Notes under the pieces: generated by a model
Told to the model about the DNA's origin: nothing
Database searches by the model: none
What the model saw: only the letters and a program-made list of their open reading frames with translations
Program-made: the position numbers and the translations under genes
Assembly: GCF_027158205.1 (NCBI RefSeq)
Contig: NZ_JAPVLU010000022.1
Coordinates: 82,165-146,164, forward strand
From: Streptomyces sp. H39-S7
GTDB lineage: Bacteria; Actinomycetota; Actinomycetes; Streptomycetales; Streptomycetaceae
DNA length: 64,000 bases
Direction of reading: 5' to 3'
Shown here: positions 35,305-44,237 of the stretch, piece after piece
Numbering within the stretch: the first letter of the stretch is position 1
How the letters are laid out: every line of letters begins with the position of its first letter

Positions 35305-36732
35305 TCACCGTTTCGCGGGGGTCCGGACGGCCAGCACGAGCAGCAGTGCCAGGCCGGTGAAGACGGCGGCGGCCGCGAAGGCGGCGGTGGCGCCCGCCGT
35401 GAAGACCTCCCCCGCGCCGCCTCCGGCGTCCCGGGAGGCGGTGCCGAAGACCGTCACCAGGATCGACAGGCCCAGGCTGCCGCCGATCTGCTGCATCGTC
35501 TGCAGCAGCCCGGACGCCGAGCCGGCGTCGCGCGGCTGGACGCCCGTCAGGATGAGGGTGTTGAGCGGCATCATCGTGAAGCCGACCCCCACCCCGATCA
35601 GGGCCAGCGGTCCGAGCAGCGCGCCCGCGTAGCCGGTGCCCGCGTCGAGCTGCGTGAGCCACAGCGTGCCGCTCAGCGAGAGCAGGGCGCCGGTCGCCGC
35701 GACGCGCTGGGCGCCGAAGCGGGCCAGGGCGCGCGGGGCGGTGCGGGCCGCCACGAAGAGCGGGAGCGCCAGCGGGAGGAAGGCGAAGCCGGTACGCAGC
35801 GGGCTGTAGCCCAGCACGCCCTGGAGGAACTGGGTCGAGAAGTAGAAGACCCCGAACATGCCCGCCGGAATGAGCAGCATGCAGCCGTAGGCCAGCGCCC
35901 GGTTGCGGTCGGCGAAGAGCCGCAGGACGACCAGCGGCCGCTCGACCCGTACCTCGTTGACCAGGAACGCGGCGAGCAGCGCGACGGACACGCCGAAGGT
36001 GGTCAGCGCCCGGGTGTCGCTCCAGCCCTGGTCGGCGACGCGGATGAACGCGTAGACGAGCGAGGCCATGCCGAGGGTGCCGGTGAGCGCTCCGGCGATG
36101 TCGAACCGGCCGCCGGGGTGGCGGGCCGTCTCGGCGACGTGGCGCGGGGCCAGCGCGGCGATGGTGAGCCCGACGGGGATGTTGATGAAGAACACCCAGC
36201 GCCAGGAGCCCCACTCGGTGAGCATCCCGCCGACGATGAGGCCGACGGCGGAGCCGGCGCCGGAGATCGCGGCGAACACGCTGAGCGCGCGGTTGCGCTC
36301 GCTGCCCTCGGTGAAGGTCGTGGTGAGCAGGGCGAGGGTGCTGGGCGCGGCCAGGGCGGCGGCGGCTCCCTGGGCTCCGCGGGAGATGAGCAGCGTCGTC
36401 GCGTCGGTGGCGAATCCCCCGGCCACCGAGGCAGCGGTGAAGGCCAGCACGCCGATGATCAGGGCGCGGCGGCGGCCGATGAGGTCGCCGATCCGGCTGC
36501 CGAGGAGCAGCAGACCGCCGAACGACAGGATGTAGACGTTCAGGATCCAGGACATACCGGTGGAGGAGAAGCCCAGGTCGGAGCCTATGCCGGGCAGGGC
36601 GACGTTCACCACGGTCGCATCCAGCAGCAGCATCAGCTGGGTGCCGACGATGGCGGTGAGAGCGAGTAACGGGCGGTGCCGCCGGGTCGGGGCGGAGGTG
36701 GTGACCGGAGCCGTGCTCAAGGATGTGGACAT
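35305..36732 (-). CDS. DHA2-family MFS multidrug exporter
   Basis: This 475-residue transporter has about 14 membrane helices and the motifs of the EmrB/QacA (DHA2) group: LDATVVNVALP in helix 1, GSRIGDLIGRRRALIIGV (motif A), and SGAGSAVGLIVGGMLTEW (motif C). It probably exports hydrophobic drugs by proton antiport. The divergent TetR gene and the operators between them point to substrate-induced control. Start ATG 36732. Confidence 0.92.
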   Translation of the reverse strand: MSTSLSTAPVTTSAPTRRHRPLLALTAIVGTQLMLLLDATVVNVALPGIGSDLGFSSTGMSWILNVYILSFGGLLLLGSRIGDLIGRRRALIIGVLAFTAASVAGGFATDATTLLISRGAQGAAAALAAPSTLALLTTTFTEGSERNRALSVFAAISGAGSAVGLIVGGMLTEWGSWRWVFFINIPVGLTIAALAPRHVAETARHPGGRFDIAGALTGTLGMASLVYAFIRVADQGWSDTRALTTFGVSVALLAAFLVNEVRVERPLVVLRLFADRNRALAYGCMLLIPAGMFGVFYFSTQFLQGVLGYSPLRTGFAFLPLALPLFVAARTAPRALARFGAQRVAATGALLSLSGTLWLTQLDAGTGYAGALLGPLALIGVGVGFTMMPLNTLILTGVQPRDAGSASGLLQTMQQIGGSLGLSILVTVFGTASRDAGGGAGEVFTAGATAAFAAAAVFTGLALLLVLAVRTPAKR

Positions 36733-36742
36733 GGTGAGTAGA

Positions 36743-36810
36743 CCTCCAGTGGAGGAGAAAACGGAGGGTGCCTCCGTTAACTATACGGAGGACGCCTCCG
36801 GTTCTACAAT
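36743..36810. promoter_or_regulatory. MFS/tetR divergent promoters with repeated operators
   Basis: Two near-identical dyads CGGAGG-N3-CCTCCG lie at 36762-36776 and 36786-36800, centres 24 bp apart; a related CCTCC-AGT-GGAGG lies at 36743-36755. A minus-strand promoter (TTGTAG at 36809-36804, 18 bases, TATAGT at 36785-36780) has the second dyad in its spacer. TACAAT at 36805-36810 could be the plus-strand -10. TetR binding here would shut both genes. Confidence 0.7.
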
Positions 36811-36861
36811 GCCATTCTGGGATCACGGAATTCCGGATCGGACGTTGGGAGGCAGGTGGCG

Positions 36862-37431
36862 ATGCGGGCAGACGCGCAGCGCAACTACGACCGGTTGCTG
36901 GCCGAGGCCCGACAGGCCTTCATCGTGCACGGCACCGACGCGTCGCTGGAGGACATCGCGCGCCACGCGGGCGTCGGCATCGGCACCCTCTACCGGCACT
37001 TCCCCGACCGCTACGCGCTGATGAACGCGGTCTTCGAGCAGGAGGTCGACCTGCTGACCGTGGGCGCCCAGGAACTGCTGACGGCCGACTCACCGACCGA
37101 CGCGCTCGTGCGGTGGCTCCGGATGGTCGCCGTCCACTCGACCATGTACCGCGGGCTGGCGGCGGCCATCATGGCCGCGGGCGACGCGAAGATGGTCGCG
37201 TGCAAGGTACCGCTGCGCGCGGCGGGCGGGGCGCTGCTGGAGCGCGCCCAGCGGGCCGGCGAGGTGCGTGCGGACGCGACCATCGCCGACCTGCTCAAGC
37301 TGACGAACGCCATCGTGCTGGTCGCGGAGAAGGACCCGGAGCGCCAGGCGATCTTCGACCGCCTGATGACCCTGGCCCTGAACGGCCTGCGCACCCCCGC
37401 GGGGGTCGCGGAAGCCGCCGCGCGGAGGTGA
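36862..37431 (+). CDS. TetR family transcriptional repressor
   Basis: This 189-residue protein has the TetR helix-turn-helix (ASLEDIARHAGVGIGTLYRHF, about 26-46) and an all-helical ligand domain. It is divergent from the MFS exporter and very likely represses it through the dyads in between. I choose ATG 36862 (GGGAGG about 11 bases upstream) over GTG 36856, which is only 5 bases from that sequence; either is possible. A hairpin terminator follows. Confidence 0.92.
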   Translation: MRADAQRNYDRLLAEARQAFIVHGTDASLEDIARHAGVGIGTLYRHFPDRYALMNAVFEQEVDLLTVGAQELLTADSPTDALVRWLRMVAVHSTMYRGLAAAIMAAGDAKMVACKVPLRAAGGALLERAQRAGEVRADATIADLLKLTNAIVLVAEKDPERQAIFDRLMTLALNGLRTPAGVAEAAARR

Positions 37432-37469
37432 CCCGGGCTCAGGGGCGTCGGAAGCGCCCCGGGCCCGGG
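37432..37469 (+). terminator. hairpin after tetR
   Basis: An outer 7-bp stem (CCCGGGC, 37432-37438 with 37463-37469) and an inner 6-bp stem (GGGGCG with CGCCCC) are separated by a small internal loop, just after the tetR stop. Confidence 0.5.
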
Positions 37470-37497
37470 TCTCGTCGCCGTGAACCCAGGCCGTGAC

Positions 37498-38436
37498 CTA
37501 ACGGCGTCGCAGGTCGGCGATCCTGGCTGCCTGCTGATCGGCCGCGAGCGGCGCCGCGCTGCGCAGCGGCGGCTGTCCCGCGTGCGGGTGCCTCCGGGGC
37601 GCCGGCATCGGCATCTCGCGGCGCGGCCGGCCGGCCGCCAGGGCGTCCGCCCCGACGAGGGACGCGACCGCGACCTGGACTCCGCGGTCCGCGAGGGCCT
37701 GGAGCTCGGTCGCGCTGCGATCGTCACCGGGCGGCGGTTCGTCCGTCACCAGATGCGTGATCAGATCCGTGGGCACGGTCTGGAACATGGTGTCCGAGCC
37801 CAGTTTCGTGTGGTCGGCCAGGACGACGACCTCGGCCGCCGCCTGCACCAGCGCCCGGTCCACGCTCGCGGAGAGCATGTTGGACGTCGACAGGCCGCGT
37901 TCCGCGGTCAGTCCCGCACCGGACAGGAAGGCCCGCGACACGCGCAGCCCCTGGAGGGACTGCTCCGCTCCGCTGCCGACCAGACCGTAGTTGGAGCCAC
38001 GCAGAGTGCCGCCGGTCATGACGACCTCGACCCGGTTCGCGTGGGCCAGCGCCTGCGCCACCAGCAGGGAGTTGGTGACGACGGTCAGCCCCGGGATCCG
38101 CGCGAGCCGGCGGGCCAGCTCCTGCGTGGTGGTCCCGGCGCCGACCACGATGGCCTCGCCTTCTTCGACGAGACCGGCCGCGAGGTCGGCGATGGCCGTC
38201 TTCTCCGCGGTCGCTAGATGGGATTTCTGCGGGAAGCCGGACTCCCTGGTGAAACCACCCGGCAACACCGCACCGCCGTGCCGGCGGTCGAGCAGTCCTT
38301 CGGCCTCCAGGGCGCGCACGTCCCGCCGTACGGTCACTTCGGAGGTCTGGACGACACGGGCGAGTTCCCGGAGCGAAACCGCTCCGTTGGCCCGCACCAT
38401 TTCGAGGATCAGTTGGCGACGTTCTGCAGCGAACAC
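37498..38436 (-). CDS. DeoR/GlpR family transcriptional regulator
   Basis: This 312-residue protein has the DeoR-type helix-turn-helix at its start (AVSLRELARVVQTSEVTVRR, about 19-38) and a sugar-phosphate sensor domain with the conserved VGAGTTTQELARRL and DRALVQAAAEVVVLADHTK. The C-terminal 50 residues are an Arg/Pro-rich extension. GTG 38436 is the start. It lies among nucleoside catabolism genes (purine phosphorylase, deoC), so it is a candidate for the regulator acting on the shared palindromes found there; that link is inference. Confidence 0.88.
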   Translation of the reverse strand: MFAAERRQLILEMVRANGAVSLRELARVVQTSEVTVRRDVRALEAEGLLDRRHGGAVLPGGFTRESGFPQKSHLATAEKTAIADLAAGLVEEGEAIVVGAGTTTQELARRLARIPGLTVVTNSLLVAQALAHANRVEVVMTGGTLRGSNYGLVGSGAEQSLQGLRVSRAFLSGAGLTAERGLSTSNMLSASVDRALVQAAAEVVVLADHTKLGSDTMFQTVPTDLITHLVTDEPPPGDDRSATELQALADRGVQVAVASLVGADALAAGRPRREMPMPAPRRHPHAGQPPLRSAAPLAADQQAARIADLRRR

Positions 38437-38516
38437 GGAACTGACAGTAACGCCAACGACCGTCTGCTTTCAGCACTTTGCGCCACTTAACCGAAGTCGT
38501 GCACAAAAGAGACCAT

Positions 38517-38549
38517 CGGGTGGTAGAGCCTTTACGGCTCCACCACCCG
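38517..38549 (-). terminator. terminator of lpdA
   Basis: A 14-bp stem with one G-U pair in the minus-strand RNA (38536-38549 with 38517-38530) and a 5-base loop, followed in that direction by TCTCTTTTG. Confidence 0.75.
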
Positions 38550-38585
38550 GCTACCGTCCGGTCATCTCCGGGAAACCCCGGCGGG

Positions 38586-40034
38586 CTACAGCTCGCTCGC
38601 GGTCTTCCTGGTGTGCAGCTGGCGGGCCACTTCGGCGATCGAGCCCGACAGGGACGGGTACACGGTGAACGCGTTCGCGATCTGCTCGACGGTCAGGTTG
38701 TTGTCGACCGCGATCGAGATCGGGTGGATCAGCTCGCTGGCCCGCGGCGACACGACGACACCGCCGACGACGATCCCGGTGCCCGGCCGGCAGAACAGCT
38801 TCACGAAGCCGTCCCGGATGCCCTGCATCTTGGCGCGCGGGTTCCGCAGCAGCGGCAGCTTGACGCAGCGGGCGTCGATCCGGCCGCTGTCGACGTCGGC
38901 CTGGGTGTAACCGACGGTGGCGATCTCCGGGTCGGTGAAGACGTTGGAGGAGACCGTCTTGAGGTTGAGCGGCGCGACCGCGTCGCCCAGGAAGTGGTAG
39001 ACCGCGATCCGGCCCTGCATGGCGGCGACCGAGGCGAGGGCGAACACGCCGGTGACGTCGCCTGCCGCGTACACGCCGGGCGCGGAGGTGCGGGAGACCT
39101 TGTCGGTCCAGATGTGGCCGGAGTCCTTGAGCTTGACGCCCGCCTCCTCCAGGCCCATCCCGGTGGTGTTCGGGATGGCGCCCACCGCCATCAGGCAGTG
39201 CGAGCCGGTGATGACCCGGCCGTCCGCGAGGGTCACCTCGACCCGGTCACCGACCCGCTTGGCGGACTCGGCGCGCGAGCGCGCCATCACGTTCATGCCG
39301 CGGCGCCGGAAGACGTCCTCCAGCACGGCGGCGGCGTCCGGGTCCTCGCCCGGCAGCACGCGGTCGCGCGAGGAGACGAGCGTCACCTTCGAGCCGAGCG
39401 CCTGGTAGGCGCCGGCGAACTCCGCGCCGGTCACGCCGGAGCCCACCACGATGAGCTCCTCGGGGAGCTCGTCCAGGTCGTAGACCTGCGTCCAGTTCAG
39501 GATCCGCTCGCCGTCCGGCAGCGCGTCCGGCAGCTCGCGCGGGCGGGCGCCGGTCGCGATGAGCACCGCGTCGGCCGTCAGCGTCTCCGACGTGCCGTCC
39601 GCCGCCTCGACGACGACGCAGCGGGTGCCGCCCGCGGTCTGGCAGCCCTCCAGCCGGCCGCGGCCGCGCATGACGCGTGCGCCCGCACGGGTGACGGAAG
39701 CGGTGATGTCGTGCGACTGGGCGAGTGCCAGTCGCTTCACCCGCCGGTTCACCTTGCCCAGGTCCACGCCCACCACACGCGCCGCCTGCTCCATCGGCGG
39801 GGTGTCGTCCGCGACGATGATGCCCAGCTCTTCGTACGAGGAATCGAAGGTGGTCATCACCTCGGCGGTGGCAATCAAAGTCTTCGAAGGGACGCAGTCG
39901 GTGAGGACCGACGCCCCGCCCAGACCGTCGCAGTCGACGACGGTCACCTCCGCGCCGAGCTGCGAGGCAACGAGCGCTGCCTCATATCCGCCGGGTCCGC
40001 CGCCAATGATCACGATCCGAGTCACGTACCCCAT
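38586..40034 (-). CDS. lpdA: LpdA-type NAD(P)H-quinone oxidoreductase (flavoprotein disulfide reductase family)
   Basis: This 482-residue FAD protein resembles mycobacterial LpdA. The FAD motif is RIVIIGGGPGGYEAALVA, the NAD(P) motif VVGSGVTGAEFAGAY and the second FAD motif GVYAAGDVTG. At the place of the redox disulfide the sequence is GGASVLTDCVPSKT: only the second Cys of the CxxxxC pair remains. It is therefore not a dihydrolipoamide dehydrogenase; its homologue reduces quinones with NAD(P)H. ATG 40034 is used; GTG 40025 is possible. Confidence 0.9.
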   Translation of the reverse strand: MGYVTRIVIIGGGPGGYEAALVASQLGAEVTVVDCDGLGGASVLTDCVPSKTLIATAEVMTTFDSSYEELGIIVADDTPPMEQAARVVGVDLGKVNRRVKRLALAQSHDITASVTRAGARVMRGRGRLEGCQTAGGTRCVVVEAADGTSETLTADAVLIATGARPRELPDALPDGERILNWTQVYDLDELPEELIVVGSGVTGAEFAGAYQALGSKVTLVSSRDRVLPGEDPDAAAVLEDVFRRRGMNVMARSRAESAKRVGDRVEVTLADGRVITGSHCLMAVGAIPNTTGMGLEEAGVKLKDSGHIWTDKVSRTSAPGVYAAGDVTGVFALASVAAMQGRIAVYHFLGDAVAPLNLKTVSSNVFTDPEIATVGYTQADVDSGRIDARCVKLPLLRNPRAKMQGIRDGFVKLFCRPGTGIVVGGVVVSPRASELIHPISIAVDNNLTVEQIANAFTVYPSLSGSIAEVARQLHTRKTASEL

Positions 40035-40097
40035 TGTCCCGCACGCGCCAAGCGTTCACTTACAGGGGGCTCACCTCCCTCCCGTACTCTCGTCCTC

Positions 40098-40535
40098 ATG
40101 TCGCTCTACGCCGCCTACGCAGGCAACCTCGACGCGCGGCTCATGACCCGCCGCGCCCCCCACTCCCCATTGCGCGGCACCGGCTGGCTGGACGGCTGGC
40201 GGCTCACCTTCGGCGGTGAGCAGATGGGCTGGGAGGGCGCTCTGGCGACCCTGGTCGAGGACCCGCTGCGGCAGGTCTTCGTGGGGCTGTACGACATCGC
40301 GCCGATCGACGAGGAGTCGATGGACCGCTGGGAGGGCGTACCGCTGAGCATCTACCGGCGGACGACCGTCCGGGTGCACACGCTGGACGGCGAGGTCGCC
40401 GCCTGGACCTATGTGCTGAACGATTACGAGGGCGGCCTGCCCAACGCCCGCTACCTCGGTGAGATCGCCGACGCGGCGGAGTCGTGCGGCGCCCCCCACG
40501 ACTACGTGATGGAGCTGCGCAAGCGCCCCTGCTGA
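40098..40535 (+). CDS. gamma-glutamylcyclotransferase-like protein
   Basis: This 145-residue protein has the AIG2/GGCT beta-barrel look: the N-terminal YAAYAGNLDARLMTRRAP stands where the family has YG(S/T)N for substrate binding, GLYDIAPIDEESMDRWEG has the region of the catalytic Glu, and VRVHTLDGEVAAWTYVLN completes the fold. The tail LPNARYLGEIADAAESCGAP is family-like. Its substrate is unknown; it may act on gamma-glutamylamines or be a related lyase. It is divergent from lpdA and starts at ATG 40098. Confidence 0.8.
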   Translation: MSLYAAYAGNLDARLMTRRAPHSPLRGTGWLDGWRLTFGGEQMGWEGALATLVEDPLRQVFVGLYDIAPIDEESMDRWEGVPLSIYRRTTVRVHTLDGEVAAWTYVLNDYEGGLPNARYLGEIADAAESCGAPHDYVMELRKRPC

Positions 40536-40633
40536 CCCGTCCGCCCCGCGCCGGAACGGCGTCCCGACCGCCCTCGGACCCGGGCGTCAATCGGTGGATC
40601 ATCCGAAATTCGGGAGACGCTCCACTAGGACGT

Positions 40634-40645
40634 CTACGCGCGTAG
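40634..40645. promoter_or_regulatory. candidate nucleoside-regulon operator upstream of punA
   Basis: The 12-bp palindrome CTACGCGCGTAG lies 26 bases before the phosphorylase start. The identical palindrome occurs upstream of deoC at 57556-57567. TACCCT at 40658-40663 is a possible -10 of a short-leader transcript. Confidence 0.6.
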
Positions 40646-40670
40646 GCCGGAACCGGATACCCTCGTGCGC

Positions 40671-41480
40671 GTGAACGCTTCTGTTATCCCCGACCCGTAC
40701 GGCGCCGCCGATGCCGCCGCCGCCCGCCTGCGCGAGCTCACCGGCGCCGAGACCCATGACGTCGCCCTCGTCATGGGCTCGGGCTGGGTGCCCGCCGCCG
40801 ACCAGCTCGGCACCGCCGACGCCGAATTCCCGATCACCGAGCTCCCCGGCTTCCCGCCGCCCGCCGTCGCCGGCCACTCCGGCATGGTGCGCTCGGTCAC
40901 GATCAACGGCGTCCGCGCCCTGGTCTTCCTCGGCCGCAACCACCTGTACGAAGGCCGCGGTGTCGCCACCGTCGTGCACGGCGTCCGCACCGCCGTCGCC
41001 GCGGGCTGCAAGACCGTCGTCCTCACCAACGGCTGCGGCGGGCTGCGCCCGCACTTCCGCCCCGGCCAGCCGGTCCTGATCAGCGACCACATCAACATGA
41101 CGGCGACCTCCCCGATCGTGGGCGCCAACTTCGTGGACCTCACCGACCTCTACTCCCCGCGGCTGCGCGCGCTGTGCAAGGAGGTGGACGCCACCCTGGA
41201 GGAGGGCGTCTACGTCCAGCTGCCCGGCCCGCACTACGAGACCCCGGCGGAGATCGGCATGGTCCGCGCCATCGGCGGCGACCTCGTCGGCATGTCCACC
41301 ACGCTGGAGGCCATCGCCGCCCGCGAGGCCGGCGCCGAGGTGCTCGGCATCTCCCTCGTCACCAACCTGGCGGCGGGCATGACCGGCGAGCCGCTCAACC
41401 ACGCGGAGGTCCTCGAAGCCGGCCGCGAGTCCGCCACCCGGATGGGCAACCTGCTGGGCCAGGTCATCAGCCGCCTCTGA
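40671..41480 (+). CDS. punA: purine-nucleoside phosphorylase (trimeric type)
   Basis: This 269-residue enzyme splits purine (deoxy)nucleosides with phosphate into base and (deoxy)ribose 1-phosphate. It matches the trimeric class: ALVMGSGW phosphate loop, GRNHLYEG, LTNGCGGLRPHF, the base-binding GPHYETPAEI with the key Glu, and GMSTTLEAIAAREAG. GTG 40671 gives the start VNASVIPDP; GTG 40665 is the alternative. TACCCT lies just upstream, suggesting a very short leader. It is one of two genes here preceded by the shared palindrome. Confidence 0.94.
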   Translation: MNASVIPDPYGAADAAAARLRELTGAETHDVALVMGSGWVPAADQLGTADAEFPITELPGFPPPAVAGHSGMVRSVTINGVRALVFLGRNHLYEGRGVATVVHGVRTAVAAGCKTVVLTNGCGGLRPHFRPGQPVLISDHINMTATSPIVGANFVDLTDLYSPRLRALCKEVDATLEEGVYVQLPGPHYETPAEIGMVRAIGGDLVGMSTTLEAIAAREAGAEVLGISLVTNLAAGMTGEPLNHAEVLEAGRESATRMGNLLGQVISRL

Positions 41481-41490
41481 GGGCCGTTCC

Positions 41491-41532
41491 GTCGGGGCCG
41501 GGACGTCAGGCTCGAGCCGTCCCGGCCCCGAC
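41491..41532 (+). terminator. terminator of punA
   Basis: GTCGGGGCCGGGACG (41491-41505) pairs perfectly with 41518-41532 around a 12-base loop, 10 bases after the stop. The remaining 176 bases up to the phosphomutase gene show nothing clear. Confidence 0.75.
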
Positions 41533-41708
41533 GCCCGGCCGCCGACGTCCGGCCCGTGGCGTCGTCTTCGTGTCGTCCGGTCCGAACGGGTCGAACGCCC
41601 CGCCCGCCGGGCAGGCTTGCTGCACAGGCCTGCCCGGCTGCGCTCCCCGGTGCCCGCGCCGCGGCAGTATCCGCACCACACCTCCCTCCCCCCGATCAGG
41701 AGCCTCTT

Positions 41709-43391
41709 ATGGGAACCGACAGGACTCAGCTCACGCACGCCGCGCGCACCTGGCTCGGCGAGGACCCGGACCCGGACACCCGGGCGGAGCTGGAGGCCCT
41801 CCTGGCGGCGGTGGAGGCCGGTGACGAGGTGGCCGCGGCCGGACTGGAGGAGCGGTTCGCCGGGACGCTCCAGTTCGGCACCGCCGGGCTGCGCGGGGAG
41901 GTCGGGGCCGGCCCGATGCGCATGAACCGCTCCGTCGTCATCCGCGCGGCCGCGGGCCTCGCGGGCTACCTCACGGCGCAGGGGCAGACCGGCGGCCTCG
42001 TCGTGATCGGCTACGACGCGCGCCACAAGTCGTACGAGTTCGCCCGCGACACGGCGGCCGTGATGACCGGCGCGGGCCTGCGGGCGGCACTGCTGCCCCG
42101 CCCGCTGCCGACGCCCGTCCTCGCCTTCGCCATACGGCATCTCGGTTCGGTGGCCGGCGTCATGGTGACCGCGAGCCACAATCCGCCGCAGGACAACGGC
42201 TACAAGGTCTACCTCGGCGACGGTTCCCAGATCGTGCCGCCCGCCGACGCGGAGATCGCCGACCAGATCACGGCGATCGGATCGCTCACCGGCGTCCCCC
42301 TGGCCGAGGACGGCTGGGAGGTCCTCGGCGAGGACGTCATCGACGCCTACCTGTCCCGTGCGGCCGGCGTCCTGACGCCGGGCGGCCCCCGCGACGTGTC
42401 CGTCGTCTACACGCCGCTGCACGGGGTGGGCCTCGAGGTCCTGACGGCCGCGTTCGCGCGCGCCGGCTTCCCCGCTCCGACACCCGTCGCCGAACAGGCG
42501 GAGCCCGACCCGGACTTCCCGACGGTGGCCTTCCCCAACCCGGAGGAGCCGGGGGCGATGGACCTGTCCTTCAAGGCCGCGCAGTCCCTCGGCCCGGACG
42601 TCGTCATCGCCAACGACCCGGACGCCGACCGCTGCGCCGTCGCCGTCGCCGACCGCTCCTCGGCGTCCGGCTGGCGGATGCTGCGCGGCGACGAGGTCGG
42701 CGCGCTGCTCGCCGTCCACCTGGTGCGCAAGGGGATGACGGGCACCTTCGCCGCCTCCATCGTGTCGTCCTCGCTGCTCTCCAGGATCGCCGCCGCGGCC
42801 GGCCTGCCCTACGAGGACACCCTCACCGGCTTCAAGTGGATCGCCCGCGTCGACGGCCTGCGCTACGGCTACGAGGAGGCGCTGGGCTACTGCGTCGACC
42901 CCGCCGGGGTCCGCGACAAGGACGGCATCACCGCCGCCCTGCTCATCGCCGAACTGGCCGCGAGCCTCAAGGAGCACGGCCGCACCCTCGACGACCTCCT
43001 GGACGACCTGGCCCTGGAGCACGGCCTGCACGCCACCGACCAGCTCTCCGCCCGCGTCGCCGACCTCTCCCTCATCGCTGACGCCATGGCGCGCCTGCGC
43101 GCGAAGCCCCCGACCGTCCTCGCGGGCCTCACCGTCACCTCCGCCGAGGACCTCGCCGAGGGCACCGAGGCGCTCCCGCCCACCGACGGCCTGCGCTACA
43201 CCCTGGCCGGCGACCCGGCCTCCGGCGTCGCGTCGGCCCGCGTCATCGTCCGCCCGAGCGGCACCGAGCCCAAGATCAAGTGCTACCTGGAGGTCGTCGT
43301 CCCGGTCACCACCCTGCCCGAGGCCCGCACCACCGCGAACACGGCCCTGACCGCCCTCAAGAAGGACCTGGCAGCGGCGGCCGGCATCTGA
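41709..43391 (+). CDS. phospho-sugar mutase (phosphoglucomutase/phosphomannomutase family)
   Basis: This 560-residue alpha-D-phosphohexomutase has the catalytic phosphoserine loop MVTASHNPPQDNGYKVY, the metal loop NDPDADRCAV, the sugar loop GDEVGALL and the phosphate loop RPSGTEPKIKCYLE. Length and sequence resemble the PGM2/PgmB-type enzymes, some of which isomerise (deoxy)ribose 1-phosphate to 5-phosphate. Position after the purine phosphorylase supports such a role, linking it to deoC. ATG 41709 is used. It converges on pstB with a 7-base gap and no obvious terminator. Confidence 0.92.
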   Translation: MGTDRTQLTHAARTWLGEDPDPDTRAELEALLAAVEAGDEVAAAGLEERFAGTLQFGTAGLRGEVGAGPMRMNRSVVIRAAAGLAGYLTAQGQTGGLVVIGYDARHKSYEFARDTAAVMTGAGLRAALLPRPLPTPVLAFAIRHLGSVAGVMVTASHNPPQDNGYKVYLGDGSQIVPPADAEIADQITAIGSLTGVPLAEDGWEVLGEDVIDAYLSRAAGVLTPGGPRDVSVVYTPLHGVGLEVLTAAFARAGFPAPTPVAEQAEPDPDFPTVAFPNPEEPGAMDLSFKAAQSLGPDVVIANDPDADRCAVAVADRSSASGWRMLRGDEVGALLAVHLVRKGMTGTFAASIVSSSLLSRIAAAAGLPYEDTLTGFKWIARVDGLRYGYEEALGYCVDPAGVRDKDGITAALLIAELAASLKEHGRTLDDLLDDLALEHGLHATDQLSARVADLSLIADAMARLRAKPPTVLAGLTVTSAEDLAEGTEALPPTDGLRYTLAGDPASGVASARVIVRPSGTEPKIKCYLEVVVPVTTLPEARTTANTALTALKKDLAAAAGI

Positions 43392-43398
43392 GGGAGGC

Positions 43399-44220
43399 TC
43401 AGCCGAACCGCCCGTTGACGTAGTCGGTGGTGCGCGGGTCCTGAGGGTCGCCGAACATGGCGTCCGTCGGCCCGTGCTCGACGATGACGCCGGGCGTGCC
43501 CTGCTCGGCGAGGAAGAACGCGCAGGTGTCGGACACCCGCGCGGCCTGCTGCATGTTGTGGGTGACGATCACGATGGTGACCTCCGACGAGAGGTCCGCG
43601 ATCGTCTCCTCGATGCGGCGGGTCGACGTGGGGTCGAGCGCCGAGCACGGCTCGTCCATCAACAGCACCCGCGGCCGCACGGCGAGCGACCGCGCGATGC
43701 ACAACCGCTGCTGCTGCCCCCCGGAGAGCGCGCCCCCGGGCTGCCGCAGCCGGTCCTTGACCTCGTTCCAGAGCCCGGCCCGCGTCAGACACTCCTCGAC
43801 CAGGGCGTCGCGCCCCCCACGGGTGGACCTGATCCCGCCCAGCTTCAGCCCGGCGACCACGTTGTCGTAGAGCGACATCGCGGGGAACGGGTTCGGCTTC
43901 TGGAACACCATCCCGATCTGCCGGCGAGCGCTGGTGATACGGCGTCCCCGCTCGTAGATGTCCTCGCCGTCCAGGAACACCTGCCCGGCCAGCGACGCCG
44001 AGCCGATCAGCTCGTGCATCCGGTTCAGCACGCGCAGAAAGGTCGACTTGCCGCAGCCGGACGGGCCGATGAGGGCCGTGACCTGGCGTGCGGGCATGGT
44101 CAGCGAGACCCGGTCCAGAACCTTGTGGTCCCCGAACCACGCGGAGACCGCCTCGGCCCGCAACCCGGCGGCGCCGTTCCCGCGGTGCACCGGCAGTACC
44201 TGGGTATCGATGTCGGTCAT
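43399..44220 (-). CDS. pstB: phosphate ABC transporter ATPase PstB-like
   Basis: This 273-residue ATPase has Walker A GPSGCGKST, a PstB-type FLRVLNRMHEL, the Q-loop MVFQKPNPFPAMSLYDNVV, signature LSGGQQQRLCIARSL and Walker B VLLMDEPCSALDP. It would drive the permease made of PstC and PstA encoded at the far end of the cluster. ATG 44220 lies 17 bases after the sortase-like gene. There is no phoU next to it. This looks like a second, unusual Pst-type system, so phosphate as substrate is likely but not proven. Confidence 0.92.
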   Translation of the reverse strand: MTDIDTQVLPVHRGNGAAGLRAEAVSAWFGDHKVLDRVSLTMPARQVTALIGPSGCGKSTFLRVLNRMHELIGSASLAGQVFLDGEDIYERGRRITSARRQIGMVFQKPNPFPAMSLYDNVVAGLKLGGIRSTRGGRDALVEECLTRAGLWNEVKDRLRQPGGALSGGQQQRLCIARSLAVRPRVLLMDEPCSALDPTSTRRIEETIADLSSEVTIVIVTHNMQQAARVSDTCAFFLAEQGTPGVIVEHGPTDAMFGDPQDPRTTDYVNGRFG

Positions 44221-44237
44221 GGTGCGGAACTCCGTTC

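Noticed and set aside
40098..40535. Much longer plus-strand frame running from 38478 through the gamma-glutamylcyclotransferase-like gene
   Set aside because: The part before 40098 is the mirror of lpdA and the recognisable domain begins at ATG 40098.
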